DNA of 64,000 nucleotides from Bathynomus jamesi. Its lineage: Eukaryota; Arthropoda; Malacostraca; Isopoda; Cirolanidae. Each line of letters begins with the position of its first letter. Position 1 is the stretch's first letter. The stretch spans positions 62,001 to 126,000 of the forward strand of contig JAJOZX010005510.1 of the NCBI GenBank assembly GCA_023014485.1. Reading direction: 5' to 3'. A program made the position numbers and the translations under genes. The notes under the pieces were generated by a model. That model saw only the letters and a program-made list of their open reading frames with translations. It searched no databases and had not been told where the DNA came from. Positions 24,421-36,475 of the stretch are shown piece after piece.

Positions 24421-24988
24421 TGGTATTCTTGTCAATCACAATTATATATATTGTTTTATACCAGTATTATGTATTTTTTATTATGTATATTATACCAGTA
24501 CCTGTGATATTGAAACTAGCATATATGCTCTACCCAATCTAGTGATGATTCTTCCATGGAAATGAAGGTTAAACAACATTAGGTTAACAAAAAGGTTAAA
24601 AAAAGGTGAATATTTTTTTTTCTATCTGGAATATATATACTGGTACTCTTGCCAATCACAATTATGTATATTGTTTGAAACAAGGAAGAATGTTTTATGT
24701 TCTAGTAAAAAATATATATACATATAAAAAATGAGGGTTTGTTTTCCTTTCTATTATATACTTTTTGCGTGATTCAGTTTTTCTAAAAGATGACTATATA
24801 TGTATACTAGGTATAACTGTATAAGCATGGTAGTATAGTAAATTATAGGTAATACTAATATTAGATTAAAGGAAGAAAAATATTGAATAAGTTTAAAACA
24901 ATAAAAAACAAAAAAAACAGACTATCTTCGTTTTAAACAAAAAAAACGACAAAAAAAACGACACAATAAAAAACGACTTACATCACTA
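23389..24988 (+). mobile_element. hAT transposon relic inside LINE A (1.6 kb)
   Basis: Ends TAGTGATGTTAAAAAACG and, reversed, TAGTGATGTAAGTCGTTT. Perfect 8-bp TSD TATGTGAC (23381-23388 and 24989-24996). T-rich subterminal repeats (GTCGTTTTTTTTGTC-like) occur at both ends. The only protein remnant is the end of a hAT dimerisation domain, NRLSTDRAAKLVFISQNAKF at 24058-24117. A long (TA)n run of about 80 bp (24338-24419) lies inside. LINE sequence is continuous across the TSD. Confidence 0.9.
24338..24419. repeat. (TA)n microsatellite
   Basis: About 40 uninterrupted AT units within the hAT relic. Confidence 0.95.
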
Positions 24989-26869
24989 TATGTGACAACT
25001 AGTATTTTGGTTCTGTGAGTGTGTGGAATGTTGATGTTGTTTAGTGTAAGTTGTGGAATTACCTGGTGTTCTTTTGTGTTGCTTGTAAGCAAGGTGATGG
25101 TTGATTTTGTGGGTGCTACTTTGAGTCTATTGTGTGTGAGCCAGTCTTGTATACTGTTTATGTATGTTTGTAGGTTATTTGTAGCGGTGTCGATGTTGTT
25201 GTGGGTGGATGTTAGAGTGATATCATCTGCATATGATGATAAGGTAAGCTTGTTATCTATGGGTGTTGGAATGTCATGCATGTATAAGTTGAAGTGTGTG
25301 AGAGAACAGAGCCTTGAGGGACCCCGTTCGGAAAAAGCTTGTTTTTGGATGACTTGCCATTAAATGTGACATGTGAGTATCTTCCTGAGAGATAGTTGCT
25401 CAGCCACCTTTTGGTGTTATTGTGCATGTTTGTGTTGAGTATTTTGTTTATGAGAGGGAAGCGTGGGATAGCATCAAATGCTTTACTAATGTCTATTGTT
25501 GCTAATAGTGTACGTTGAGCTGGTCTTCTAGAGTTGATGCCATCCATGATGTGCTGCGTCAGGTTAGTGAGTAATGTCGTGGTTGAGTGGTGAGGTCTGA
25601 ATCCATGTTGAGTAGGCGATAGTGGTATGTGTGGGTTGGTGATTTGTAAGATTAGTCTTTCTGTTACTTTGGAAGGTGTGCATAGTAAAGTAATGGGTCT
25701 ATAGGAAGCTGGTTCTGTTGGATTTTTGTTTGGTTTGAGTAGTGTAATAATTTTACTTTGTTTCCATATGTCAGGAATAATGGAGTGTTGGTATGAATAT
25801 GTGCTGATATTTGTGAGAGCTAGTATTCCTTGTGGGCCCAAGTGTTTAAGGTGTATGTTAGATATGTTGTCTGGTCCAGTAGCCTTCGAATTTTTAATGT
25901 TTTTGATGATCTTGGTGGTCTGGTCTGTATTGAAGGGTGTAATGGTCGTGTCGAGTCTGTAGGTTTTCTTGTGTCTGGCTGTTTGTTTGTCTGCGTGTTT
26001 CTGGTTGTTGTCTCTGTTTAAGTGACTTATCTTTGCGTAGTGATTAACTAAAATGTTAGCTTGTTGTGTGTATGTTGGGATATTATTTTGGCTGCGACAG
26101 ATAGCCGCGTGTGAGGTGTGAATGCCGCTGTTAGAGTGGTAATGCTGTTTATAGTCTTGTATAGCCTGTATGTATCTGTGGAGTGGTTTAGTGTTGTTAT
26201 GAATTCCCTGAATGTTTCTGTTTGTTTTTCTTTGAGTTTGTTGTTTATTTCTGTGTTGAGCTGTTGTATCTGCTGCTTTATGGCTTCTGTGTGTGGTGTT
26301 TGTGTGTTATGTTTGAGGTTGTTACGTTGCCTTATGAGGTGGGCTATTTCTCTAGTGTAATTTGGGTTGTATTTCCTAATGTTGCCCTTGGGTATGTATT
26401 TGTTTGCATTATTGATAATCTGATTAAATGTCTTGAGTGTTGTATCGATGTTTATGATGGGTGTGCTGTTTAATGTGGTGAATTGTTCCTCAGTCTGTAT
26501 TTTGAACTGTTCCCAATCAGCTTTCTTGTAATTTCTGTAAGTGTGCCTAAGGCTGTTGGGGCAGAGTGTAGAATGTGTTGTAATGATGATGGGCAGGTGG
26601 TCTGATGACAGTTGTTTTTCTGTTCTCCATTGTGTATGTGTTGCTAGTGAGGGGGAACAGAACGTTATGTCTGGGGAGGAGTTTGAGTATCCTGCTTGAT
26701 GTGGTATGTGTGTATGTTCTTCTGTATTGTTAAGAATGAAGAGGCTGTTTAGTTGTGTAGAATTAAATATTTTTTCAGAGTTTAAAATAGTTGCAAGTGT
26801 TTCAAATGTTAAAGAACTTAATGTTTTGAAATAGTGTTTTAATCCTTTTAGTGTAAATCACTGTGCTAG

Positions 26870-27900
26870 TTCCAAGAAAAATCTGACACCTGTGTTGGAG
26901 TGGATGGATGATAAAAAAGTACCATACCCAGTATGAAAGGACAAAAAATCTGCAATAAATTTAGGAAAACCATTGCAAATTTGCCTGAAACTTGTGGAAA
27001 TGCAACATTTACTTCAAACTCAGACTGTGACATAAATCCAGTTGATGAGAAAAAAGAGGACTTGGATATTAGTTTTAATAGAGCCAGGGTATGTTGTTTA
27101 TTCCTTAAATGATACACTACAATCAATAGAAGAGTTACCAGTTTGCATTAAAAAGTAACAGGTGAAGTATCCAAAACAAAAATTTAAGGTTGAGAGAGCT
27201 GTGGAAAGAAATATTTTTAATTTATCACATTCCAATAATAGTGACTGTTCAGGTGAAAGTGATATTATAGCACAGTTTAAAAAAAATGAAAAGTCCAGAT
27301 TTTAACTATTCTTCCTCTGAGCTGATCAATTACACAAATCCAACAATAATTCAAAGCCTCAAATTATCTGGTTTGGAGTGCCAAGAAATTAGTGGTTGAG
27401 AAGGGGATTTCGTCAAACCCAAATGTGAAACAAAGCAAAGTGCTGTCTCCTGCAACCATTGAAATTGTGAAACAATTTTATTTCTGATAATATTAGTAGG
27501 CTCATGCCAGGCAGGAAAGACTGTTTCTGTTAATGTGGAAGGCAACAAGACAAGGTTCACCTTCAGAAATGATTGATTTTGTGTAATCTAAAAGAAGCCT
27601 ATTCAATTTTTAAGGAACAGAATCTTGAAAAGTTGATAGGCTTCTCAAAGTCTACAGAATTATGACCAAAGAACTGTGTGTTGGCTGAAGCCAATGGCAC
27701 TCAAACAGTATGTGTTTGTACCATTCACCAGAAGGTGAAACTTGGGGTTTTAGGAGCAAAGTCACATGCTTTAACTGAGGACAGAGAGAATCCAATTAAA
27801 ACTTATGAAGACTGCTTCACCAAAATTATCTGTAATGTGCCAGGCATAAAATTCTATCTGAGGGATCACATACGTCATCAGTGAAAAGGAATCACACTGT
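26870..27900 (+). pseudogene. Transposase fragment, GTHSVCVC family (copy 0)
   Basis: Plus-strand pieces: an N-terminal exon remnant ending at a GGGTATGTT donor (about 27088), then IEIVKQFYF.DNISRLMPGRKDCVSV, then ANGTQTVCVCTIHQKVKL and a segment ending CNVPGIKFYL. These align with VQKFFESDEISHLCPGTKECLSI and GTHSVCVCTYHQNAKI of the copy at 31.5-34.4 kb, at clear but lower similarity, so it is a separate lineage. Stops break it repeatedly. The catalytic and C-terminal parts are missing because another member inserted at 28003. Confidence 0.65.
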
Positions 27901-28002
27901 GCTACTGAGAAATTAGAAACTATCTTTGCATATTGTAAATAATTATCCATACACATAATATCCCTATTTTTAATTTTAATAATTTTAATGACTAAAAGGT
28001 GG

Positions 28003-28165
28003 GCAATTCCAGGACAGATCATGCAGTGCTTAACACCACACCCCTTCCAACTTTCCTATAATTTGTTGTATAGCATTGTCTATACCAAAAAACCAAAATT
28101 TCCAGTTTCAGATTGGTCAGACTTACGGTTCAAAAGTTATGGCCCTTTCAACTTTGGGGGTTCTG
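28003..28165 (+). repeat. Left terminal inverted repeat, GTHSVCVC-family copy 3
   Basis: GCAATTCCAGGACAGATCAT followed by TAATTTGTTGTATAG, TATACCAAAAAACC and GTTCAAAAGTTATGGCCCTT. The reverse strand at 61742-60990 has the same blocks in the same order, apart from a MITE inserted at 61101-61664. About 160 bp are shared. Confidence 0.75.
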
Positions 28166-28688
28166 AGGGACCCCCCCAATCATATGAACAACATATCTTC
28201 CCCCTACAATGTCTAAATAAACACAAAGTCTCCACCCCTTTGTTGTCATACATAAATACACATCCTAAAATACAACTCAATCTTGAAATGACAGAAATTG
28301 TGTCAAAACATGATGACTTCAGAAGATTTTTTTACCAAATTACAAAATTTGTCATCAGAACCTTTACCCAAAAAATTACACAATTTTTGTCATTGGAATT
28401 CGAATGTGTTAATAAAGATAGCCTGAATCAAAAGCTAACACTACTAGTGTTATGTACTATTGAGAACTTTATCAAATGAAGTGTGCTTAGGAAGCAGTGT
28501 TCTCTTCTCTTGTTTATTGTGTACATGTGTGAAATAATTAGCTTATAGAGGCATATATTGAGGAAATATTTTTGGGGCATTCCAGGACAAATCACCCAAA
28601 AAATTAAAAAATTTGTCACCACTCCAACCCAGATTTTGATGAAAATTGACATATGGGGTTCTTCCGGGTGCTGATTTCACTGGTTTAA

Positions 28689-30934
28689 CCCTTCGTGGGC
28701 TGATGGGGTCCACTGGACCCCAAGCATATTTCAAAAATCTGCCATTCATTCAAATATTATTTTTAGAGCCTGGTCATCTATGACTTTTATTGTATGTAGG
28801 TATGATATATACTCACAAAATATTAGAGAAAAATGTCACACCATTTGGAAGTGACAGGGTAGCAAACTTGAATGGGGTCTGCCTTACCCCACCTCGCCTG
28901 CAATGTGACTAATTTATTTTAATTTTTTTTTCAGATTTTTTCATAAATTTTCTTACATTTTCATTCTAATGGCAATGTCAATTCCAATATCGACGTTTTA
29001 TGCTCCTAGCAGGGTGGGAGAGGGAGATGTAGACCAACCAAATTTGTCAGATGATAGTGAATCAGAAGTAGACTTATCTGATGCTAGTGAATATGAATAT
29101 GTTGAACAATCTTCTGACAGTGACTTTAGTGGTTTTGATAGTGACAATGCAAGCGATCATGATGATGATGATGACAATATTGTGTTAGGGAAAGATAACT
29201 TTGTGTGGTGCACTGAGCCTCCCCAGCTTAGATGAAATGTGAGGCAAAACATTGTTCGTGAAGAAGGTGGTGTTCATGAAAGTGTACCTACGCATGCTGC
29301 ATCTGCTACTTTCAGCTTCTTTATCACAGATGAAATTGTTGAATTGGTTCTCGATGCAACAAATCAAAAAGGTGGTGCTCTCTATGGTGAAAAATGGAAA
29401 CAGCTGGATTCTATTGAGCTGATGGCATGGCTAGGACTTCATCTCAGATCTGGGCTGGACAAAGATAGCTTCCGCCCAGTTGATGAATTATTTGGTACTA
29501 AGACCGGTCCACCAATTTATCATGCTTCTATGAGCCATGACCGTTTCAAAGAAATAAAAAGGTCAGTAAGATTTGATAACATGACTACTCGTGCAGAACG
29601 AAGGAATGGTGAACAAGGCAAGTTGGCGCCTATATTCGAAGTTTGGCAGAAGTTTATTGAAGCATGTCAAATAAACTATAAAGCCAACACATATGTAACT
29701 GTGGATGAATCTCTACTCGCATTTCGAGGGAAATGCTCATTCAAAGTATACATGCCATCTAAACCAGATAAGTATGGCATAAAGGTTTGGAGTATGGCTG
29801 ACGTTAAGAATGGATATCTTCTAAATGGCCATATATACAGTGGAAAAGGTCCTGAAGGTCCAGAATGCCACCAAGCCCAAAGAGTTGTTCGAGATCTTAC
29901 TTCAACTATTGTGAAGTCAGGAAGAAATGTTACCACTGACCTGTTTACTGATGTTGACTTTGCCATAGAACTACTTGATAAAAATTTAACACTCTTAGGA
30001 ACTATGAAGAAAAATAAGCGCCAAATACCTAAATCATTTCAAGCCTCAAATGATCGTCAGCACTATTCATCAAAGTTTGGCTTTAGTAGGGACCAGCATC
30101 TTATGATATGCAGCTATGTCCCAAAGGTAAGAAAGGCAGTTCTCTTATTAAGCACCATGCATTTCGACCAAAAAAAGCAGCAGTAAGAACCTTTCAAACC
30201 TGATGTAATCCTAGATTACAATGCCACAAAAGGAGCTGTTGATCAAGACCAACTTATCAAAACTTACTCATGTAAGCGCATAACAAACAGATGGCCATTA
30301 GTTATCTTCTACTGGATGGTAGATGTTGCAGCTTACAATGCTAGTTGCTGTTTCATGGAGAAAACCCCCGATGTGTATCGAGGGAATCAAAAGCGAAGGA
30401 AATTTCTTGCAGACTTAGCAGAACAGCTCTGCAAACCAGCAATCCAGAAATGTTTTGAGTCAGCTGGTAGATATTTGCCAAAGCATGTTAGAGCAATAGC
30501 ATGTATGGAGGCATTTATGGATGAGGTAGAAGCAGCACCCAGCCAAGGCCTAATCCAGGAGGTAGGAAGAGATGTGGAAAGTGCCAGAGGAAGATGGATA
30601 AGAAGACGAGAAAGTCATGCAGAAAATGTGATGTGCCTCTTTGCGAAAGTCACTCTAACTATGTATGTGATGACTGTGTACAGTAAACATTGTTTCATAT
30701 GTTCTATGTTTCTATTTCTTTCTATTCTATAATCTATATTGTGAATATAAAAAGTGTTTCTGAGTGCTGAATTCTTTAAGTTATAAAATTCTTAAAACGT
30801 CCTGGGCAACATATGTACAAACTTTAGTAATATATAAACTTAAGCATATGGCAGAAATTCACCATTGAAGTTTGGGGTCTGGGTGACCCCACATAGTCTT
30901 CTTTGTTAGTCGGTCCCACCTAGCCCACGAAGGG
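28689..30934 (+). mobile_element. piggyBac transposon, full-length (2.25 kb)
   Basis: TTAA on both sides (28685-28688 and 30935-30938) and 13-bp inverted ends CCCTTCGTGGGCT. It is inserted in the left TIR of copy 2: the opposite TIR reads CTGGTTCAAATAAAAAAG where this side reads CTGG-TTTAA...TTAA-ATAAAAAAG, an empty-site control. Carries a nearly complete transposase. Confidence 0.95.
28969..30686 (+). pseudogene. piggyBac transposase, lightly damaged
   Basis: One frame from the ATG at 28969 with an acidic N terminus (SDDSESEVDLSDASEYEYVE). An in-frame TGA at 29233 follows, then DDE domain blocks: MAWLGLHLRSGLDKDSFRPV, MSHDRFKEIKRSVRFDN, VTVDESLLAFRGKCSFK (first Asp), TTDLFTDVDFAIELL (second Asp), an in-frame TAA at 30184, then VILDYNATKGAVDQ (third Asp). 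Near 30580 a frame change leads into RKCDVPLCESHSNYVCDDC, the C-terminal CxxC-C-H-CxxC finger, ending at 30686. All three catalytic aspartates and the targeting finger are present. Only two stops and one frameshift separate this from an intact gene of about 570 residues, the usual family length. Confidence 0.9.
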
Positions 30935-31499
30935 TTAAATAAAAAAGTTCTATGATAGTTTTTGAGATATGGGCCCCCAAAATCTCAGGGGCCCCACTTT
31001 ACCACCTAACTTTAATGGGCAATAACTCCCAAATATCTTGTCATACACCTATAAAACTATACATTTTTAGAATCATGAAGAGATCTATTAAATGATATCA
31101 CATTCAAATGTGTAGAACAATAATGAAAATCCTCCCCCTTTTTTATTTTTATTTTTGACCCCCACCCCTCCTAGACAGTGAAATTGAAAATTTTTTTTTT
31201 TCATTTATTAAACTTCCATTAATTGTTAAAAGATACAAACAATAAAAAACGTATCAAGTTGCAAGATATTTTAAAAATTATTGAAAAAATATGTACATTG
31301 TGAAATTTTGACATTTTTACACAGACTAAAATAGAGAACTACAAATGATATATTTACATCCTATGTATAACTCATATTCACACAGTCTCTCTCTCAAATG
31401 TTCGTTAATTATGCTTATTTTTATTACCAATGTGCTTATTTTGAGTCAAATCATATCTTATTTTTGAGATTTACCACTGTGTATTTTTAGTAATGAAAA

Positions 31500-34383
31500 A
31501 TGGTTAGATACTGTGATGATCCTTTAAAGAAACATAAGAAAAAGATACACAAGGATATAAGAACCATCAGCCAATCACTTTATGATCAATGTAAATGGAA
31601 ACTACAAAGGAATACCATACTATGTAGCAACTGTAGAAAATTATTGACCCAGAGACCAGAGTTGCTATCAACATCAGAAAGTGATGAATATGATCGAAGT
31701 ATATCAAGTAATGCCAAAGAAGAGGTTTCTCAAATTCTAGAAAGTCTTGCTGTGACTCCAGTGAAGAAGCATAAGTATTTAATGATAGGTACTTTTTATA
31801 TTTATAATTTTTTATTTATATTATTTATTTATAATGCATTTACTTTCAAGACAGTTTTTCTGCAACATATTAATTATTATTGTCCATATATATCAAATGG
31901 AGTCAAATATTTATTAATTAAAAAATTTCAGATGGTTTGGGTTCCTCAAGAAAAGATGCAAATGCTCTTCAAACAATAGAAAAAGCACGTCGTTCTTTAA
32001 AACGAAAGCTAGAAACAAGTTTAGAAACTGAGATCCCAAGCCCATCAAAAGCTACAAAGTTGGATCATGAAACTCAAAGGTATGAATTTTAAAATGATAC
32101 GCTATTATTAAGTAGGAATATACCTAACCTAAAACTGAAGCATAAAAACAAAATGTAGGTATTCACCTTTGATAGTAGAAACTAGAAGCACAACTCCCTA
32201 AAGATTGGAGATCAATGAGGGCCCATTAAATCATTTGGAATACATCTGGTCACAAACTAAAATGATACAGGGTTTTGATAATATTTGGTCACAAAATAAT
32301 TTTTGGTTTAATTTGACTCTATCTCAAAGAATGCTCATTTTGTTACACTTGAAATCAATATTATAATCCAAAAAATTTAATAAACATGTAATGTATTGTT
32401 TATAGCTATTATACATTCATGAATTTGTTTCAGGTCAATGATTCATCTCATGAATGAACTGGTGGAAGCTTTCCATTCTACTGACAGTTATGAGAGGAAA
32501 CTCAAAATATTGACATTATCTCCATTTACCATATCACAAACTATAAATCTATTTCAGACAACTGAATATTTAGTTAAGAAAAGCAGAAATATAAAAAAAC
32601 AACTTGGAATTATTCCTGAAATTGAACTCATGTCAAAAGGAAAAGTAATAACTAAAGGTACTAAAGATTTTGTTCAGAAATTTTTCGAATCAGATGAAAT
32701 TAGTCATTTGTGCCCAGGTACAAAAGAGTGCCTGAGTATCAGAAATGAAAGTGGGTACAAAGAATCTGTGCAGAAAGACTGGTGTTAATGAATCTGAAAG
32801 AAACTTTTAGTCTCTATAAAAATAATCCAGATAGTCCCCAAATTGGCTTCTCTAGTTTTGCCAGCCTTTGCCCCAGACATTGTGTTTTAGCTGGAGCTGC
32901 TGGTACCCATTCTGTGTGTGTATGTACATACCACCAGAATGCCAAAATACAATTCTCAGCTTTGGGTATCAAAGGGTTGGAATACACAACTCTTATGGAG
33001 AAAGCAGTGTGTGATGTCAACAACAGGAATTGCATGATGCAAATATGTAATCTCTGTCCAAAAGAACAAGGTATTAAGAATTTTTTGCTCACTTTTCAAA
33101 GTGTTAACAATCCTGAATGTGAGGAAATAAAATATAAACAATGGGTTACTACAGATCGATGCAATATGGTTGAAAAACAGAATCTCTAGATGATTTTATA
33201 AATTCATTAAGCACAAAAACTGTCAAATTGACACATCATCACTTTATAACAAAGAATCAGAGTGCATTTCTAAAAAACTTGAATAATAATTTAAATAGCC
33301 ATACAGCTGTAGTTCTTGGTGACTTTTCAGAAAACTACTCATTTGTAGTACAGGATGCAGCCCAAGGTTTTCATTGGGAAAATACCCAATGCACAGTGCA
33401 TCCCTTTGTGTTATATTATAAGGAACCAGAAAGTAATGAAACAAAACATTCAAGTTATTGTTTTTTATCTCCAAATATAAAACATAACACTACAATGGTT
33501 TACACTTTTTAAATACACTCATACCTATTTATTAGAAAATCCCACCTTCATATCAAAAAATTACATTATTTTACTGACAGATGTGCAGGACAATATAAAA
33601 ATCATTTCAACTTTGTTAACATTTGTAAACATGAAGATTTTGGGTTGGAATGTGAGTGGCATTTCTTCGCCACAAGCCATGGTAAGAGCGCTTGTGATGG
33701 GATTGGGGATACAGTGAAAAGATCTGTAGCCAGAGTGAGTATGCAGAGAACATTCGCAAATCAAATATTAACACCAGAAGACATGTTTGAATTTTGTTCA
33801 AACAATATAAGTGACAGCATAAATTTTTTTTTAATAAATTCTGAAGAAATTGAAGCCATGGAAAAATTTTTAAATGACATATAAAAAAAGTATGCAGCTA
33901 ACAGGAACACAAAAATTCTACAGATTTGTACCTATTAATGCAAATAACATAAAAGCATTTGAATTTTCTTCTGATGAAGTTAGTGAAGTGAGGATTATAA
34001 GCAAAGCTTTTCTGAGTGAAGATAATATTGAAGTTAATCCGAAAATAGGAGAGTACATAGTTTGTACTTACAATGATCAGAAATGGTTGGGATTTGTACA
34101 TTCCTATAATGAGGAATTTGATGACTTTGAGGTTAGCTTTTTGCACCCATCAGGATATAGTGTTTACTATTACTTTCCACAAATCAGAGATACATGCCAC
34201 ATATCAAGAGATAAAATTTTAGGTTTATTAAGCACACCAACTTTAAAGCCAGGAACAATGCATATTCAATATGTTTTCCCAGAAAATGAGTTGAAAAAAC
34301 TCATGCAATTATTAATTATGAATGAACTTGATGTAATATGTGTGTTCAATTTGTATTTTTGCTGTTTATTTTCATTCATGTGA
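31500..34383 (+). pseudogene. GTHSVCVC-family transposase, copy 2
   Basis: Exon 1 (31500-31788) has a zinc-binding pattern: YCDDPLKKH, then QCKWKLQ and LCSNCRKLL. Introns have GT..AG ends (about 31789-31931 and 32081-32432). Later blocks are VQKFFESDEISHLCPGTKEC, SSFASLCPRHCVLAGAAGTH, SVCVCTYHQNAKIQ, VVLGDFSENYSFVVQDAAQG (likely catalytic Asp), YFTDRCAGQYKNHFNFVN (likely second acidic site), ECEWHFFATSHGKSACDGIG and a C-terminal small-barrel-like domain GEYIVCTYNDQKWLGFV... . I recognise the family as uncharacterised proteins found in many invertebrates but know no superfamily name. Frame breaks lie near 32780, 33190, 33515 and 33880. Confidence 0.75.
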
Positions 34384-34924
34384 ATATATCATTTGTAGTT
34401 CTCTAGTTTAGTCTACAGGCGTAAAAATGTCAAAATTTCACAATGTACATATTTTTTCAATAATTTTTAAAATATCTTGCAACTTGATACCCACATTTTT
34501 TATTGTTTGTATCTTTTAACAATTAATGGAAGTGTAATATATGAATTTTTTTTTTATTTCACTCTCTAGGGTGGGTGGGGGTAAAAAAATAAAAATAAAA
34601 GGGGGGGGAGAGAGAGAATTTTTAGTATTCTTCTACACATTTGAATGTGGTATCATTTTATAGATCTCTTCATGCTGATTCTAAAAATGTATAGTTTTAT
34701 AGGTCTACAACAAAATGTTTGGAAGTTATTACCCATTAAAGTTAGGTGATAAAGTGTGGCCCCATATCTCAAAAACTATGGGTCATAGAACTTTTTTATT
34801 TGAACCAGTGAAATCAGCACCCGGAAGAACCCCATATGTTAATTTTCATCAAAATCCAAGTCAGAGTGGTGACATGCACTGAGTGATCTCTCCTGGAATG
34901 CCCCTTTTCTTTGCAGAAATTCAC

Positions 34925-35312
34925 AGTACATGCTGTAGCTATGTATGGTACTTAGTAGAAAATGGCAACTAAATGTAAAGACTATACCTATCATTGCTGT
35001 AACCCATTCAAAACACAAAAACGTTATTGGGAGTGCTTTGAGATCAATCCCAAATCATGTTATTCAAAATAATGATCCTGTACATGGCTTAAGTCATTCA
35101 TCAAAAGTTTGTACAAACTGTTTGAAGAAAATCAATAAAAATGATGAAACAACAGTTATTCAGCAAGAAAGTTCAGGAAATGATACTTGTACACCTGAAC
35201 GTTCATCACAAAAATCTTTATCTAAGTGCATGAATGTTCAAGAAGCATACTTTGAAAGAGAGCAGCTAGACAAGACTCTTGAACAGCTTGATGTCACCCC
35301 AATAAAATTATT
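34925..35312 (+). pseudogene. GTHSVCVC-family transposase copy 3, exon 1
   Basis: Segments VCTNCLKKINKND and REQLDKTLEQLDVTPIKLL match exon 1 of copy 2 (LCSNCRKLL, SQILESLAVTPVKK). Exon 1 ends at a GTGTACATT donor in the same phase as copy 2. The next exon is displaced to 53581 by about 18 kb of later insertions. Confidence 0.7.
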
Positions 35313-35372
35313 AAGTGTACATTCTATACTTTTATAATTCCATTGTTCTATACTATATATATATACACACCA

Positions 35373-35936
35373 GGTGTCCGAGAATTATCTGTACAATTTT
35401 TGGCTGTTATTAAAAGTCAACCATGAAGTGTAGAAATTCCAGTATTATCCCATTTTACAGAGAAACTCATTAAGTTTTTTCTGATAAGTTTTGACAAGTT
35501 TTTTCTTTTTTGTATGCGGGTGACAGACATTAATGATTTAAAAGCAAGAATCACAGCTGCTATTGAGCGAATTGATGTGGATATGCTGCAGCTACATGGC
35601 AACATTTGGATTATCGAGTGGATGTTTTGCGAATCACTGATGGTGCACATATCGAATGTTTGTAACAACGTTACTTTAATAAAAGAAACTTTTGAAAATA
35701 CAGATTCCAAATAATCTTGTTTAAGAATTTTACGTGTGTTATCAAGAATTTTATTAAAAGATGAAATTGTACAGATAATTTTCGGACACACTGGAATTTC
35801 TAAAAAACTTGTCAAAACTTGGTATCAGAAAAAACTTAATGAGATTCTCTGTAAAATGGGACAACACTGGAATTTCTACACTTCATGGTTGACTTTTAAT
35901 AACAGCCAAAACTTGTACAGATAATTCTCGGACACC
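35373..35936. mobile_element. Mariner-type MITE with long TIRs (564 bp)
   Basis: Ends CAGGTGTCCGAGAATTATCT and, reversed, CAGGGTGTCCGAGAATTATC; arms of about 140 bp are nearly identical (GGCTGTTATTAAAAGTCAAC and so on). The right flank is TA. The interior has short frames without similarity. It sits in the intron of the copy 3 transposase. Confidence 0.8.
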
Positions 35937-36475
35937 CTGTATATATAGCAGGTGGGCCAGAAAACTATTACCCAAATTTTGAAAAAATATTGTGGCTCAC
36001 CCTGTATATTGATCTTATTGCTGAGGCTGTATGTTGTACCCATACTTTTACTCTTCCAAACGCTAGCTTTGAATCTAGATTCAACATCCCAGGAGTAAAG
36101 GTACAGGCTCACAACTGGAGGGATGTATCAGAATATGGTGCTCAATTGAAAGGCAAAGTCAGCAACTGATACTTTCATGTAGCTGATGAGAAAGCTTTTA
36201 ACAGTGGCTGTATCCTCTAGTGTGGGACACATCAATGTGAAGAAGAGGCAATGTCAAACCGAAACATCAATACACTGGTGGCCAAACTTCCTCAAATCTC
36301 TGTGCAGCAGGCCATCTACAGTTGGCCAGAATGGCAGTCGATGGCCTGTTGTGTGGCACAGTCAGAGTGCCGATCAGCTCCTGGGGGCAGACCTATGACA
36401 GCGTGCTATTTTTTCATTTATGGGGAGCAATTGTGTGCTCCCTGGACTACTCTTACTCTCCAGCAACATTAAGAC

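Larger units (their letters stand above)
22503..26758 (-). pseudogene. Jockey-superfamily LINE copy A (5'-truncated)
   Basis: Minus strand, 5' to 3'. Endonuclease end (26758-26500, GYSNSSPDITFC.. and SSDHLPIII). Linker. Reverse transcriptase 25841-25200: ASYRPITLLCTPSKVTERLI, HGFRPHHSTTTLL, ATIDISKAFDAIP and GVPQGSVLS, then SYADDITLTSTHNN. C-terminal domain 23229-22504: WAPIISNTHINTLQTIQNNALR, then RCGHHPNLWTYKHRLD and the zinc knuckle CHLCQDTPQTIEHIMTDC. It ends within a few bases of the stop in a (AAC)n tail (22483-22503), so the 3' UTR is almost absent. It is split by a hAT at 23389-24988 and truncated in the endonuclease. Frames are fairly well kept. Confidence 0.8.
28574..34904 (+). mobile_element. 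GTHSVCVC-family DNA transposon, copy 2, with long TIRs
   Basis: Ends GGGGCATTCCAGGACAAATC (28574) and, reversed, GGGGCATTCCAGGAGAGATC (34904). The inverted repeats run about 540 bp: 28574-28688 plus 30939-31360 on the left, 34378-34904 on the right. Flanks are T-runs compatible with a 4-bp TTTT duplication. A piggyBac interrupts the left TIR. Without it the element is about 4.1 kb with one multi-exon transposase gene. Long TIRs, small TSD and an unfamiliar transposase leave the superfamily open. It lies in the 5' part of copy 3. Confidence 0.75.

Noticed and set aside
24304..24507. Open frame of alternating Tyr-Ile
   Set aside because: It is the translation of a (TA)n microsatellite, not a gene.
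35975..36475. Protein-coding region beside the LTR element
   Set aside because: Short overlapping frames in three phases with no recognisable motif.
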